A program made the translations under genes and the position numbers. Positions 1 to 8,057 of a stretch of DNA of 64,000 bases are shown piece after piece. Under the pieces are notes generated by a model. That model made no database searches, was not told where the DNA came from, and saw nothing but the letters and a program-made list of their open reading frames with translations. The DNA lies in the NCBI GenBank assembly GCA_020632875.1, contig JACKET010000011.1, forward strand, positions 157,683 to 221,682, read 5' to 3'. Source of the DNA: Alphaproteobacteria bacterium (GTDB lineage Bacteria > Myxococcota_A > UBA796 > GCA-2862545). Within the stretch, counting starts at the first letter, position 1, and each line of letters begins with the position of its first letter.

Positions 1-1002
1 GATCTCGACCTGTTCGTGGCGGACGACGGGGACGACGGGTTCTACCCCGGCCTCCAGCTCCACCGCGACGGGATCGGGGGCACCAGCGCGACGAGCCTCT
101 CCCCGGCGGCCGTCGACATCGACGACGACGGCGATCTCGACGTGCTGGTCGCGACGCGGAACCAGGCGAACCGCTTCTACCGGAACGACACGAACGACGA
201 CCGGTACCTCCAGGTCCGCGCGTACACGCAGGTCGGCACGTGCGCGGATCCCGTGTACCGCGACGCATTCGGCACGCGGGTCACGGCGTTCGACGGCACC
301 ACCCGGGTGTCGCCCGTCACCGAGATCCAGGGCGGCTTCGGGCGCGGGCAGCTCGCGTGGCCCGTCGCGCATCTCGGCGGCCTCGACCCCAGCGTGCCGC
401 TGTCGCTGCACGTCGACACCGTGGCTCCGCTGCGCTCGTTCGTGCTCCCGGCGATCGCCCCGCAGGACGTCGGCGCCGGCGGGCCGCAGCGCCTCGTGCT
501 GTACCTCGACGACCTCGATGGCGACGGCATCCCGATGGAGCACGACAGCTGGGCGGTCGACACCGACGGCGACGGGCAGCCCGACGACATGGACACCGAC
601 GCCGACGGGGATGGCTGCCCCGACGCCATCGAAGCGGGCTCCGACCCCTGCAATCCGAACCCGGCCTTCCTCGACGACACGATCGACGCGTGTGCCGGCG
701 ACGCCGACACCGACGCGGACTCCGACAGTGACGCCGACACCGACGCCGACGTGGACTCCGACGCAGACGCCGACAGCGATGCAGACACCGACGCAGACTC
801 GGATTCCGATGCGGATTCCGATGCGGATTCCGATGCGGACTCCGACGCCGACGCCGACGCGGACTCCGATGCAGACACGGACACCGACACGGTGCCCTCC
901 GACACCGCCGTGACCCACGAGACCGGCTGCACGTGCGACGCGGGCGGGACGCCCCGCGCGACGGTGCTCGGCCTCCTCGCCCGGAGGCGTTCGGCACGAT
1001 GA
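1..1002 (+). CDS. FG-GAP/ASPIC-UnbV-type secreted protein with Asp-rich stalk and MYXO-CTERM-like tail (5' end outside window)
   Basis: The frame is open from base 1 (GAT CTC GAC), so the N terminus lies outside the window and 333 residues are visible. They show calcium-loop-like DxDxDGDxD segments, an ASPIC/UnbV-like domain (about residues 80-165, with a GGFGRGQ core), more DGDG loops, then a ~70-residue Asp/Ser/Ala/Thr stalk. The C terminus has GCTC, a short hydrophobic stretch and RRRSAR, which fits a MYXO-CTERM sorting tail. From family knowledge it is probably a beta-propeller surface or secreted protein; its ligand is unknown. Its TGA overlaps the next start (ATGA at 999-1002), so it is probably co-translated with the CHAT gene. 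The stalk is built from GAY-GCN/TCN/ACN repeats and could vary in length. Confidence 0.8.
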   Translation, partial: DLDLFVADDGDDGFYPGLQLHRDGIGGTSATSLSPAAVDIDDDGDLDVLVATRNQANRFYRNDTNDDRYLQVRAYTQVGTCADPVYRDAFGTRVTAFDGTTRVSPVTEIQGGFGRGQLAWPVAHLGGLDPSVPLSLHVDTVAPLRSFVLPAIAPQDVGAGGPQRLVLYLDDLDGDGIPMEHDSWAVDTDGDGQPDDMDTDADGDGCPDAIEAGSDPCNPNPAFLDDTIDACAGDADTDADSDSDADTDADVDSDADADSDADTDADSDSDADSDADSDADSDADADADSDADTDTDTVPSDTAVTHETGCTCDAGGTPRATVLGLLARRRSAR

Positions 1003-4000
1003 TCGTCCTGTTGCTCGCGTGGCTCGTGGCACCCGCCGCGGCCGTCGATCGGGACCGGGTCCGCGGCGAGGTGATCGAGCTCCGGCAGCAGAGGGGCCGA
1101 CTGTACGAGTCCTCCGAGCTCGAGCGCTCGCTCGAGGTGGCGCGCGAGGCCGTCGCCCGCGCCGACGACGACCTGCCCCGGCGCGACGCCCTCCGCCTGT
1201 GGACCCACATGGACCTCGGCGATGCGCTGTACGCCGTGAATCGCTTCCCCGAGGCGCTCGCGCAGTACCAGCTCGTCTATGACGCCATCCGGAAGATCCG
1301 CACCGAGCAGGAGATCGAGCTGGTGTCGGTCGCCGCGAGCAACCTCGGCGCCACGTACGAGCAGCTCGGCCAGCTCGACAAGGCGATGGCGTCGCACCAG
1401 GAGGCGTGGAGCATCCTGCTGCACTACCAGGCGTACTTCCCCTCGCGATTCCAGGTCGGGAGCCAGTACGCCGACACCTGCGAGGCCACGGGCGCGTGGA
1501 ACGACGCGCGGATGCTGCGCGAGTGGCTCGTCACCGCGACGGCCCAGGAGCACGGCGCCGACGGCATCCCCGTCGCGTACGCAGAGGTCGGCCTCGCGCA
1601 GTTCCTCGTCGCGCTCCGCGATCTCGAAGGGGCCGAGCAGCACTTCCGGAACGCGCTGGCCATCTGGGACGCGCGCGATCCCGAGGCCGCGGACGCGGCG
1701 GCGACGCGCCTGCTGCTCGGCAGGCTGCTGCTCGACGGCCTGAGGCTCGAAGAGGCGCGCGCGCTCATCGAGCCCGGCGCCGCGTTCCTCGTCCAGCGGT
1801 TCGGCGAGGACAGCCCCCGCGGGCTCGACGCCCTCGATGCCCTCGCCGTGCTCGCGTGGAGCGACTCCCGGCTCGAGGAGAGCCTCGCGCTGCGCCGGCG
1901 CGTGTTCGCGGGCCTCGTGGAGCGGCTCGGCGAGAGCCACCAGGCCATCGTGGGGTCGCGGCTCGAGCTCGCGTCCTCGCTCATGGAGCTCGGCCAGCTG
2001 GAAGAGGCCGAGGTCGAGGCGCGCGCCGCCCTGGCGCTCCTCCAACAGCTGCACGGCGACGACCACGAGAGCGTGGCGCGCTCGCTCGGGCAGCTCGGCT
2101 TCATCCTCGTGCAGCTCGGCCGTCCGCAGGAGGCCGTCGAAGCCCTCGAAGGCTCCCTCGACCCGTACCTCGACCGCCCCGACGCGGCGCTCTGGGTGCC
2201 CGGCCAGCTCGCGCTGATCGGCCACGCGAAGCACGAGGCCAGCGACTTCGACGGCGCCCGGGAGGCCCTGCAGGAGGCGCTCCGCCGCGCCATCGAGGTC
2301 TACGGCCCCGATCACCTCGAGGTCGCCGAGATCCGGAACGTCTACGGCGCGTTCCTCGCCGAGGTCGGCCCGCCCGAAGAGGCCGAGGCGCAGCTCAGGC
2401 TCTCGCTGGCGACCTGGGAGCGGGAGGCGGGGCCGCACAGCCCCGTGCTGTCGGGGGTCCTGAACAACCTGGCCTACGTCCTGGAGCACCGGGGGGACAT
2501 CATCGAGGCGCAGGCGCTCTTCGAGCGGACCATCGCGGACGTCGAGCAGGCGCTGGGGCCGGATTCGCCCGACCTCGCGCCCATGCGCCACAACCTGGCC
2601 CAGCTCCTGCTGGCGCGCGGCGACTTCCCGGCCGCGCGGCGGGAGCTCGACCGGAGCCTGGCCATCCGCACGGCGGTGTACGGCGAGAAACACCCGAATG
2701 TCGCGATCTCGCTCGGCGCACAGGCCCAGCTCGCGCACATCGAAGGCCGGATGGAGGACGCCGACCGCCTGTCGGCCAGGGCCCTCGCCCTGCGCGAGGA
2801 GGTGCAGAGCGCCGACCACGTCGACCTCGCGTACTCGCTGGCCGCCCGCGCGAGCATCCTCTCGGCCCTCGCCCGCTACGACGAGGCAGAGGCGCTGCTC
2901 CAGAGGGCCGATTCCATCGTCGTCCAGCTCGGGCCGCGCTCGCCGCAGCAGCGGATGGTCGACGCGGGGCTCGCGAAGGTGCGCGCCGCGCGCGGCGACC
3001 TCGAGGGGTCGCTCGCCATGTGGAGGAAGACGCTCGAGGCGCTCGACGACGCCGAGCCAGACGCCCCGGAGCGGCTCGAGGTCGAGCGCGAGCTCGCGGT
3101 GGTGGGCTTCCTGCTCGGCGATGTCGAAGGCGGGCGGGCCGAGATGCGCCGCATCCTCGACGTCGACATGGCCAGCGTGACGACGCTGCTCGGCACCCTG
3201 TCGGACCGCGAGCGGTTCGCGCTCATCCGGAGCCATCGCACCGCGGTGTACCGGTTCCTCCAGATGCACGAGCAGCGGGGCGACCCGCGGGCCGCCTACG
3301 AAGCCGTGCTCCAGTACAAGGGGATCGTCGCGCGCTCGCTGGCCGTCGAGCAGCCGGCGACCCTGTCCCGCGTGGATGCCGACGCGTACGCGCGGTGGCG
3401 CGACCTGCGCGGGCGCCTCGCCACGGCGATGCTCGCGGGCACTGAGGGGTCCGCGGACGAGGTCGCGAAGCTCACGGCCGAGAAGGAGGCCGTGCGCCGC
3501 CAGCTCGCCGCGGCCTCGGCCGGGTCGCGGGGCCCGATGGCCGAGACCTCGGTCGACGCCGTTTGCGCGAGCCTCCCCGAGGGCACGGCGCTCGTCGACT
3601 ACGTGGCCCGGATGGCGGAGCGGCCCGGCGAGACGCAGAGCCGCCTCGAGCGCCTCTACACGGCGTTCGTCGTCCACCCCGGATGCGCGATCGAGCGCGT
3701 GGAGCTGGGCCCGGCCGAGGCCATCGACACGGCGGTCGCGAAGCACCGCGAGCTGCTCGCGAGCCGCGCCACCACGGCGCGGATCGACAAGCAGGGGGCG
3801 CGGGTCCGGGCCCAGGTCTGGGATCCGGTCGCCGCGGCGGTGGGTGACGCGGAGCAGGTGCTCGTGGTGCCCGACGGGGCGCTCGCCACCCTGGCGTTCG
3901 GCGCGCTTCCGGGGGCGGGCGGCTACCTGCTCGAGAAGCGCTCGTTCCGGATGCTCGACGCGGCCCTCGATGCGCGTCCGAGGGCCGTGACGGCTGATCG

Positions 4001-4733
4001 CGGCGCGGTGGTCGTGGGCGGCGTCGACTACGGCCCGGTGGCGTCGGCGGCCGGGACGACCCGCGCAGCGTGTGTCTCGGACTTCCCCGCCCTCCCCGCG
4101 ACGGATGGCGAGCGCGAGGCCGTGGCCGGGCTGCTCGCGGGGCACGGCGCCGTGCGGCGGATGGCGGGCGCAGACGCCACCGAGGCCGCGCTGACCGACG
4201 CGATCGGCGATGCGTCGCTCCTCCACCTCGCGACGCACGGGTTCTTCGCGACCGGCGAGTGCCGCTCGTCGCTCGACCGGGCCGCGGGCGCCGAGCTCGT
4301 CGGCATGAATCCGATGCTGCTCTCGGGCGTCGCGCTCGCCGACGCGAACCGCGACCCGTCGGCCATCTGGACGGCCGAGGAGATCGCGACGCTCCCGCTC
4401 GATGGCGTCGATCTCGTCGTGCTCTCGGCCTGCGAGACGGGGCTCGGCGAGATCCAGAGCGGCGAGGGTGTGCTCGGCCTGCGCCGGGCGTTCGCGCTGT
4501 CGGGTGCCCGCGCCACGGTGATGAGCCTGTGGCCCGTGGACGACGCCGCCACGCGCGACCTGATGGCCGGCTTCTACACGCACCTGCTCGCCGACCCCGC
4601 GCGCGACGAGGCGGCGGCGCTGCGGGCCGCCCAGCGCGAGCTGCTCGCCGCGAACCTGAAGGCGTTCGGCGAAGCGCGGCCCGAGACCTGGGCCGCGTTC
4701 GTCGTGAGCGGCGCGCCGCGGGCGAACCCGTGA
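999..4733 (+). CDS. TPR-CHAT protein (caspase-like peptidase domain)
   Basis: This 1244-residue protein begins at ATG 999, which overlaps the upstream stop and opens a short hydrophobic leader ending in AAA (residues 1-16). About residues 30-750 are kinesin-light-chain-style TPR repeats (recurring A..LE.SL.I......HP.VA). The C-terminal ~300 residues are a CHAT domain with the His-Cys pair visible: H1080 in LATHGFF and C1145 in SACETG, followed by GEGVLGLRRAF and SLWPV. CHAT domains are clan CD, caspase-like peptidases, and TPRs usually bind the trigger or substrate. An upstream in-frame start at 933 would only add residues without signal-peptide character. It is coupled by GTGA to the CHASE2-cyclase gene. 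The leader suggests export, which is unusual for CHAT proteins in defence, so an envelope-stress role is inferred. Confidence 0.9.
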   Translation: MIVLLLAWLVAPAAAVDRDRVRGEVIELRQQRGRLYESSELERSLEVAREAVARADDDLPRRDALRLWTHMDLGDALYAVNRFPEALAQYQLVYDAIRKIRTEQEIELVSVAASNLGATYEQLGQLDKAMASHQEAWSILLHYQAYFPSRFQVGSQYADTCEATGAWNDARMLREWLVTATAQEHGADGIPVAYAEVGLAQFLVALRDLEGAEQHFRNALAIWDARDPEAADAAATRLLLGRLLLDGLRLEEARALIEPGAAFLVQRFGEDSPRGLDALDALAVLAWSDSRLEESLALRRRVFAGLVERLGESHQAIVGSRLELASSLMELGQLEEAEVEARAALALLQQLHGDDHESVARSLGQLGFILVQLGRPQEAVEALEGSLDPYLDRPDAALWVPGQLALIGHAKHEASDFDGAREALQEALRRAIEVYGPDHLEVAEIRNVYGAFLAEVGPPEEAEAQLRLSLATWEREAGPHSPVLSGVLNNLAYVLEHRGDIIEAQALFERTIADVEQALGPDSPDLAPMRHNLAQLLLARGDFPAARRELDRSLAIRTAVYGEKHPNVAISLGAQAQLAHIEGRMEDADRLSARALALREEVQSADHVDLAYSLAARASILSALARYDEAEALLQRADSIVVQLGPRSPQQRMVDAGLAKVRAARGDLEGSLAMWRKTLEALDDAEPDAPERLEVERELAVVGFLLGDVEGGRAEMRRILDVDMASVTTLLGTLSDRERFALIRSHRTAVYRFLQMHEQRGDPRAAYEAVLQYKGIVARSLAVEQPATLSRVDADAYARWRDLRGRLATAMLAGTEGSADEVAKLTAEKEAVRRQLAAASAGSRGPMAETSVDAVCASLPEGTALVDYVARMAERPGETQSRLERLYTAFVVHPGCAIERVELGPAEAIDTAVAKHRELLASRATTARIDKQGARVRAQVWDPVAAAVGDAEQVLVVPDGALATLAFGALPGAGGYLLEKRSFRMLDAALDARPRAVTADRGAVVVGGVDYGPVASAAGTTRAACVSDFPALPATDGEREAVAGLLAGHGAVRRMAGADATEAALTDAIGDASLLHLATHGFFATGECRSSLDRAAGAELVGMNPMLLSGVALADANRDPSAIWTAEEIATLPLDGVDLVVLSACETGLGEIQSGEGVLGLRRAFALSGARATVMSLWPVDDAATRDLMAGFYTHLLADPARDEAAALRAAQRELLAANLKAFGEARPETWAAFVVSGAPRANP

Positions 4734-6595
4734 TCCGCCCCGCGCTGCGCGCGCTGGCGCTCGCCGCGGCCTCGACGCTGCTGGTCGAGCTCCTGTGGGT
4801 CGCCGGCCTGCTCGGCGGCATCGAGGCCGACATCACCGATGCCTGGCACGACATCCGCGGCGAGAGGTCCGACATGGACGTGCCCATCGTGCTGGTCGCC
4901 GTCGACGACGCCACGCTCGACCGCATCCCCGACCCCTTCGTGTTCTGGGGGCCGCGCTTCGCCGCGGCGTTCGAGACGCTGCGCGCGAACGGCACGACGG
5001 CCATCGGGCTCGACTTCCTCACGAAGGTCAGCGGCGAGGACTTCTTCCGCCGCAACGGCATGGACGACCTGCCGATCTCCCGCACCTGGGACGCCTCGTT
5101 CCGCAGCAACCTGTTCCAGAAGGACGTGGTGCTCGTCGGGTCGCGGGTGCCGAAGACCGACGACCGGGACCTCGTCGACCTGCCGATCGGCGAGTTCCTG
5201 CTGATGATCGGGAGCGCGCGGTCGAACGTGGGCCTCGACAACCTGCCGCACGATGCCGACGGCAAGGTGCGGCGGTGGCGGCCCGTCGTCGCGGCCGAGC
5301 TGGCGTCCGACCCGCGGGCCCCGGTGCACTCGCTGTCTCTCGCGCTCGCCCTGCACCACCTGGGCCTGCCCGCGGATGCCGGGCGCTGGGAGATCGCCGG
5401 GCACGCGGTGGAGATGGACGATTCGCTCGAGCGCATCGTGTTCCGCGGGCCGCCGGGCACCTGGCCGCGGGTGCCGTTCTGGAAGCTCACCGAGCCCGGC
5501 GCGCTCACGGACGCCGAGAAGGCCCTGCTGCACGGCGCCATCGCGATCGTGGGCGCGACCCACACCGGCTCGACCGACCGCCTGCGCAGCCCGTTCGGCG
5601 AGCAGCTCATGCCCGGCGCCGAGGTGCACGCGAACGCGCTCGGCACCCTGCTGTCGGGGCGCCGCCTGCACGCGCTGCCCCTGCCCGGCCGCGCCGGCCT
5701 CGTGCTGCTGCTCACCTGGCTCGCCGCCACGGCCTTCCTGCTGTCGGACGTGCGGGCCGGGGGAGCCGCGCTGGGCGCGACCGCGCTCGCCGTGCCCCTC
5801 GTGGGGTACGCCGCGTTCTCCACGGGGGATCTGCTGTTCCCGGTCGCCAGCGTCGAGCTCGCCGTCGGCGTCGCGTTCGCCGGGGCCTTCACCTGGCGCT
5901 ACCTCGGCGAGGAGAGCGAGAAGCGCCACCTGCGCCGCGTGTTCCAGCGGTACGTCTCGGACGCCGTGGTCGACGACATCCTCTCGTCGCCCGACGGCCT
6001 GCGGCTCGGCGGCGAGCGCCGCCAGATCACGGTGCTGTTCACCGACATCCGCAACTTCACGACGTTCAGCGAAGACCTCGAGCCCGAGGAGATCGTCGAG
6101 ATGCTGAACGTGTACTTCGACCGCGCCTGCCGGCCGATCCTCGACCAGGGCGGGGTCGTCGACAAGTTCATCGGCGACGCGATCATGGCGGTGTTCGGGG
6201 CACCCGTGGGCAGCGACGACCACGCCGATCGCGCGATTGCGGCGGCCCTCGAAATCTCCCGGGCGGCTGACGGGTTCCGGGAGTGGATGGCCGCGCGCTT
6301 CCCCGACCGGGAGCTGCCGGTCTTCGACATCGGCATCGGCATCCACACGGGGGCGGCGGTCGTGGGCAACATCGGGTTCGAGCGGCGCACGGAGTACACG
6401 GTGATCGGCGATGCCGTGAACGTCGCGTCGCGCCTCGAAGGGCTCACGAAGACGGTCGGGTGCCGGCTCCTCGTGAGCCGCGACGCGCTGGCCGCCGCAA
6501 AGCAGGGCTACCAGACCGGTCGATCCGCGGATATGTCGGTGAAGGGTCGGGAAGAGCCCGTCGCCGTCGTCGAGATCACCGGGAGGAGTCAGTGA
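4730..6595 (+). CDS. CHASE2-domain membrane adenylate cyclase
   Basis: The GTG at 4730 overlaps the preceding TGA, giving 621 residues. One N-terminal transmembrane segment (about 5-28) precedes an extracytoplasmic CHASE2 sensor (about 30-310; IVLVAVDD, GLDFL and VGATHTGSTD are typical). Transmembrane segments follow (about 320-400), then a class III nucleotide cyclase (about 425-615). Metal-binding D439 (FTDIRNF) and D483 (GDAIMAVFG) are present. So are K479 (DKFIGD), the adenine-selecting lysine position, and NVASRLEG with the transition-state Asn/Arg. The catalytic set looks complete and favours ATP over GTP. The expected role is converting a periplasmic signal to cAMP. It sits between a CHAT protein and a FecR-like protein in one coupled operon. 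Confidence 0.92.
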   Translation: MIRPALRALALAAASTLLVELLWVAGLLGGIEADITDAWHDIRGERSDMDVPIVLVAVDDATLDRIPDPFVFWGPRFAAAFETLRANGTTAIGLDFLTKVSGEDFFRRNGMDDLPISRTWDASFRSNLFQKDVVLVGSRVPKTDDRDLVDLPIGEFLLMIGSARSNVGLDNLPHDADGKVRRWRPVVAAELASDPRAPVHSLSLALALHHLGLPADAGRWEIAGHAVEMDDSLERIVFRGPPGTWPRVPFWKLTEPGALTDAEKALLHGAIAIVGATHTGSTDRLRSPFGEQLMPGAEVHANALGTLLSGRRLHALPLPGRAGLVLLLTWLAATAFLLSDVRAGGAALGATALAVPLVGYAAFSTGDLLFPVASVELAVGVAFAGAFTWRYLGEESEKRHLRRVFQRYVSDAVVDDILSSPDGLRLGGERRQITVLFTDIRNFTTFSEDLEPEEIVEMLNVYFDRACRPILDQGGVVDKFIGDAIMAVFGAPVGSDDHADRAIAAALEISRAADGFREWMAARFPDRELPVFDIGIGIHTGAAVVGNIGFERRTEYTVIGDAVNVASRLEGLTKTVGCRLLVSRDALAAAKQGYQTGRSADMSVKGREEPVAVVEITGRSQ

Positions 6596-7212
6596 GCGTC
6601 TGGATCGCCCTCTCCGCAGCCCTCGCGGCCGACGCGCCGATGCCCGACATCGCGCTCGCCACGGCCGTGTCGGGCCCCGTCGTGCTCGCCGGCGACACCC
6701 GCGCCGAGCTCGCTCCGTTCTCGAAGGTGCGCGAGGGCGACGTGCTCCAGCTGCCCGCCGATGCGCGCCTCGAGCTCGTCTACTTCTCCGACGGGCACTC
6801 CGAGACGTTCGCGGGCCCGCTCGATCTCGTGGTCGGCAAGCCGGCCGAGCCGGTCTCGCGCACCGAGGGCGACGCGCTCGTCGGCGAAGCGCTCCGCGGT
6901 CTGCCGGCGCTGGCGCGGCGCGCCGAGCTCGACAAGGGCGGTCACACGCTGGTGCGCGGCACCGCCAAAGAGGTCCCGCTCGACGACGACGACCGCGCCA
7001 CCCTCGATGCGGCGCGCAAGCACTACGAGGCCCTGCGTGCCGAAGCCGCCGAAGCCGACGTGCTGCCCGAGCTGTACCTCGCGACGGTGTACCTCGAGTA
7101 CTCCCGCTCCGACGACGCGCTGGGGGTGCTGAAGTCGGCGCGCGAGCGCTGCGGCACCTGCGCGCTGCCCGCCCAGCTCGTGGCGTGGCTCGAGCCGCCG
7201 CCCTCGAACTGA
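6592..7212 (+). CDS. FecR-like secreted protein with C-terminal helical repeat
   Basis: The GTG at 6592 overlaps the cyclase TGA (GTGA) and has a GGAGG ribosome site about 5 nt upstream, giving 206 residues. A short uncharged signal-like segment (VSVWIALSAALAAD) is followed by a FecR-like beta domain (about 20-90: GDTRAELAPFSKVREGDVLQL, then a LVYFSDGHSETF strand). A TPR-like helical tail (about 130-195) carries CGTC. FecR domains are periplasmic regulators and often sit beside CHASE2 proteins. A plausible role is ligand or partner of the CHASE2 sensor; this is inference. The gene ends 10 nt from the convergent coiled-coil gene. Confidence 0.7.
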   Translation: MSVWIALSAALAADAPMPDIALATAVSGPVVLAGDTRAELAPFSKVREGDVLQLPADARLELVYFSDGHSETFAGPLDLVVGKPAEPVSRTEGDALVGEALRGLPALARRAELDKGGHTLVRGTAKEVPLDDDDRATLDAARKHYEALRAEAAEADVLPELYLATVYLEYSRSDDALGVLKSARERCGTCALPAQLVAWLEPPPSN

Positions 7213-7222
7213 AGCCGCTGAC

Positions 7223-8041
7223 TCAGGATTCCTCGCCCGCCTCCGCGATGCGTCGGTCGAGCAGGTCGTCGAGCAGCTCGATCCGCCCGCTGAGCTCGAG
7301 CAGCTGCGTGTGCTGCTCGCGGGCCCCCCAGAGCAACGGGGTGCCGATGACCTCGGTGAGGAGGGCGACGAGCCCGCTGTCGGCCTCGCCGTGGTGGCCG
7401 TGCTCCCATCCATCCACGCGGGCGCGCTCGAGGCACGCGTCGAGCCGCGCGATGCCGTCGGCGATGCGGCTCTCGGCCGACTCGACCTGTGCGGAGTGGT
7501 GAGCGGTCTCGAAGAACCCGCCGCCGCGGCGTCGATTGCGGGTACGTGCATGGAACACCGCCGCGTCCTGGGTCACCTGGAGCCCCGACTCCACCGCGCT
7601 GCGCAGCTGCTGGCACGCGACCTTCGCTGCGAGCAGCGTGCGGACGCGCAGCTGGGCCTTCGCCGCGGGCGAGTCGTCTTCGAGCACGGCGAAGCGGGCG
7701 TGACGCGGGTCGTTCTCGTCGCCGATCGCGGCGAGGGCGGCCTGGCCCTCTTCGGTCTCGCGGTGCTCGCGCGCCTTCCGCCGCTCTTCGCCGAGCGCCT
7801 GGTGCGCGATCTCGAGCGCCACGCGGTCTTCGTCGAGGGCCGCGCGCGCTGCGTGCGCCGCTTCGGTGGCCGCCGCGACGCGTGCCTCGTGCTGGCCGGT
7901 CAGCCGCGCCCAGAACCCGCCGACACCCTCGAGCACGGCCAGCTCGCGCGTCGCCTGCTGGAACACCGACGACAGCTGGGCCACCCGCCGCTCCAGGCGT
8001 GCGACCTCGGCCTCCAGGGCGATCTGGGTGCTCTCGTCCAC
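7223..8041 (-). CDS. Coiled-coil protein of unknown function
   Basis: The start is GTG at 8041, preceded by GGAGG seven bases upstream; the longer open frame upstream has shadow-frame composition and overlaps the MopE-like gene. The 272 residues are mostly charged Ala/Glu/Arg-rich helices with heptad-like spacing (about 5-120, EVARLERRVAQLSSVFQQ). No signal peptide, membrane segment or catalytic motif is visible. A hydrophobic/aromatic patch (GVGGFWARL) lies near residue 45. It starts 16 nt downstream of the MopE-like gene stop on the same strand, so the two may be co-transcribed. I do not recognise a family. Confidence 0.75.
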   Translation of the reverse strand: MDESTQIALEAEVARLERRVAQLSSVFQQATRELAVLEGVGGFWARLTGQHEARVAAATEAAHAARAALDEDRVALEIAHQALGEERRKAREHRETEEGQAALAAIGDENDPRHARFAVLEDDSPAAKAQLRVRTLLAAKVACQQLRSAVESGLQVTQDAAVFHARTRNRRRGGGFFETAHHSAQVESAESRIADGIARLDACLERARVDGWEHGHHGEADSGLVALLTEVIGTPLLWGAREQHTQLLELSGRIELLDDLLDRRIAEAGEES

Positions 8042-8057
8042 TCGACCTCCGGCCCCA

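Noticed and set aside
177..4583. Very long minus-strand open frame antisense to the CHAT gene
   Set aside because: It is a by-product of high third-position GC; its translation is Arg/Ala/Gly-rich without domains, while the plus-strand frame shows TPR and CHAT motifs.
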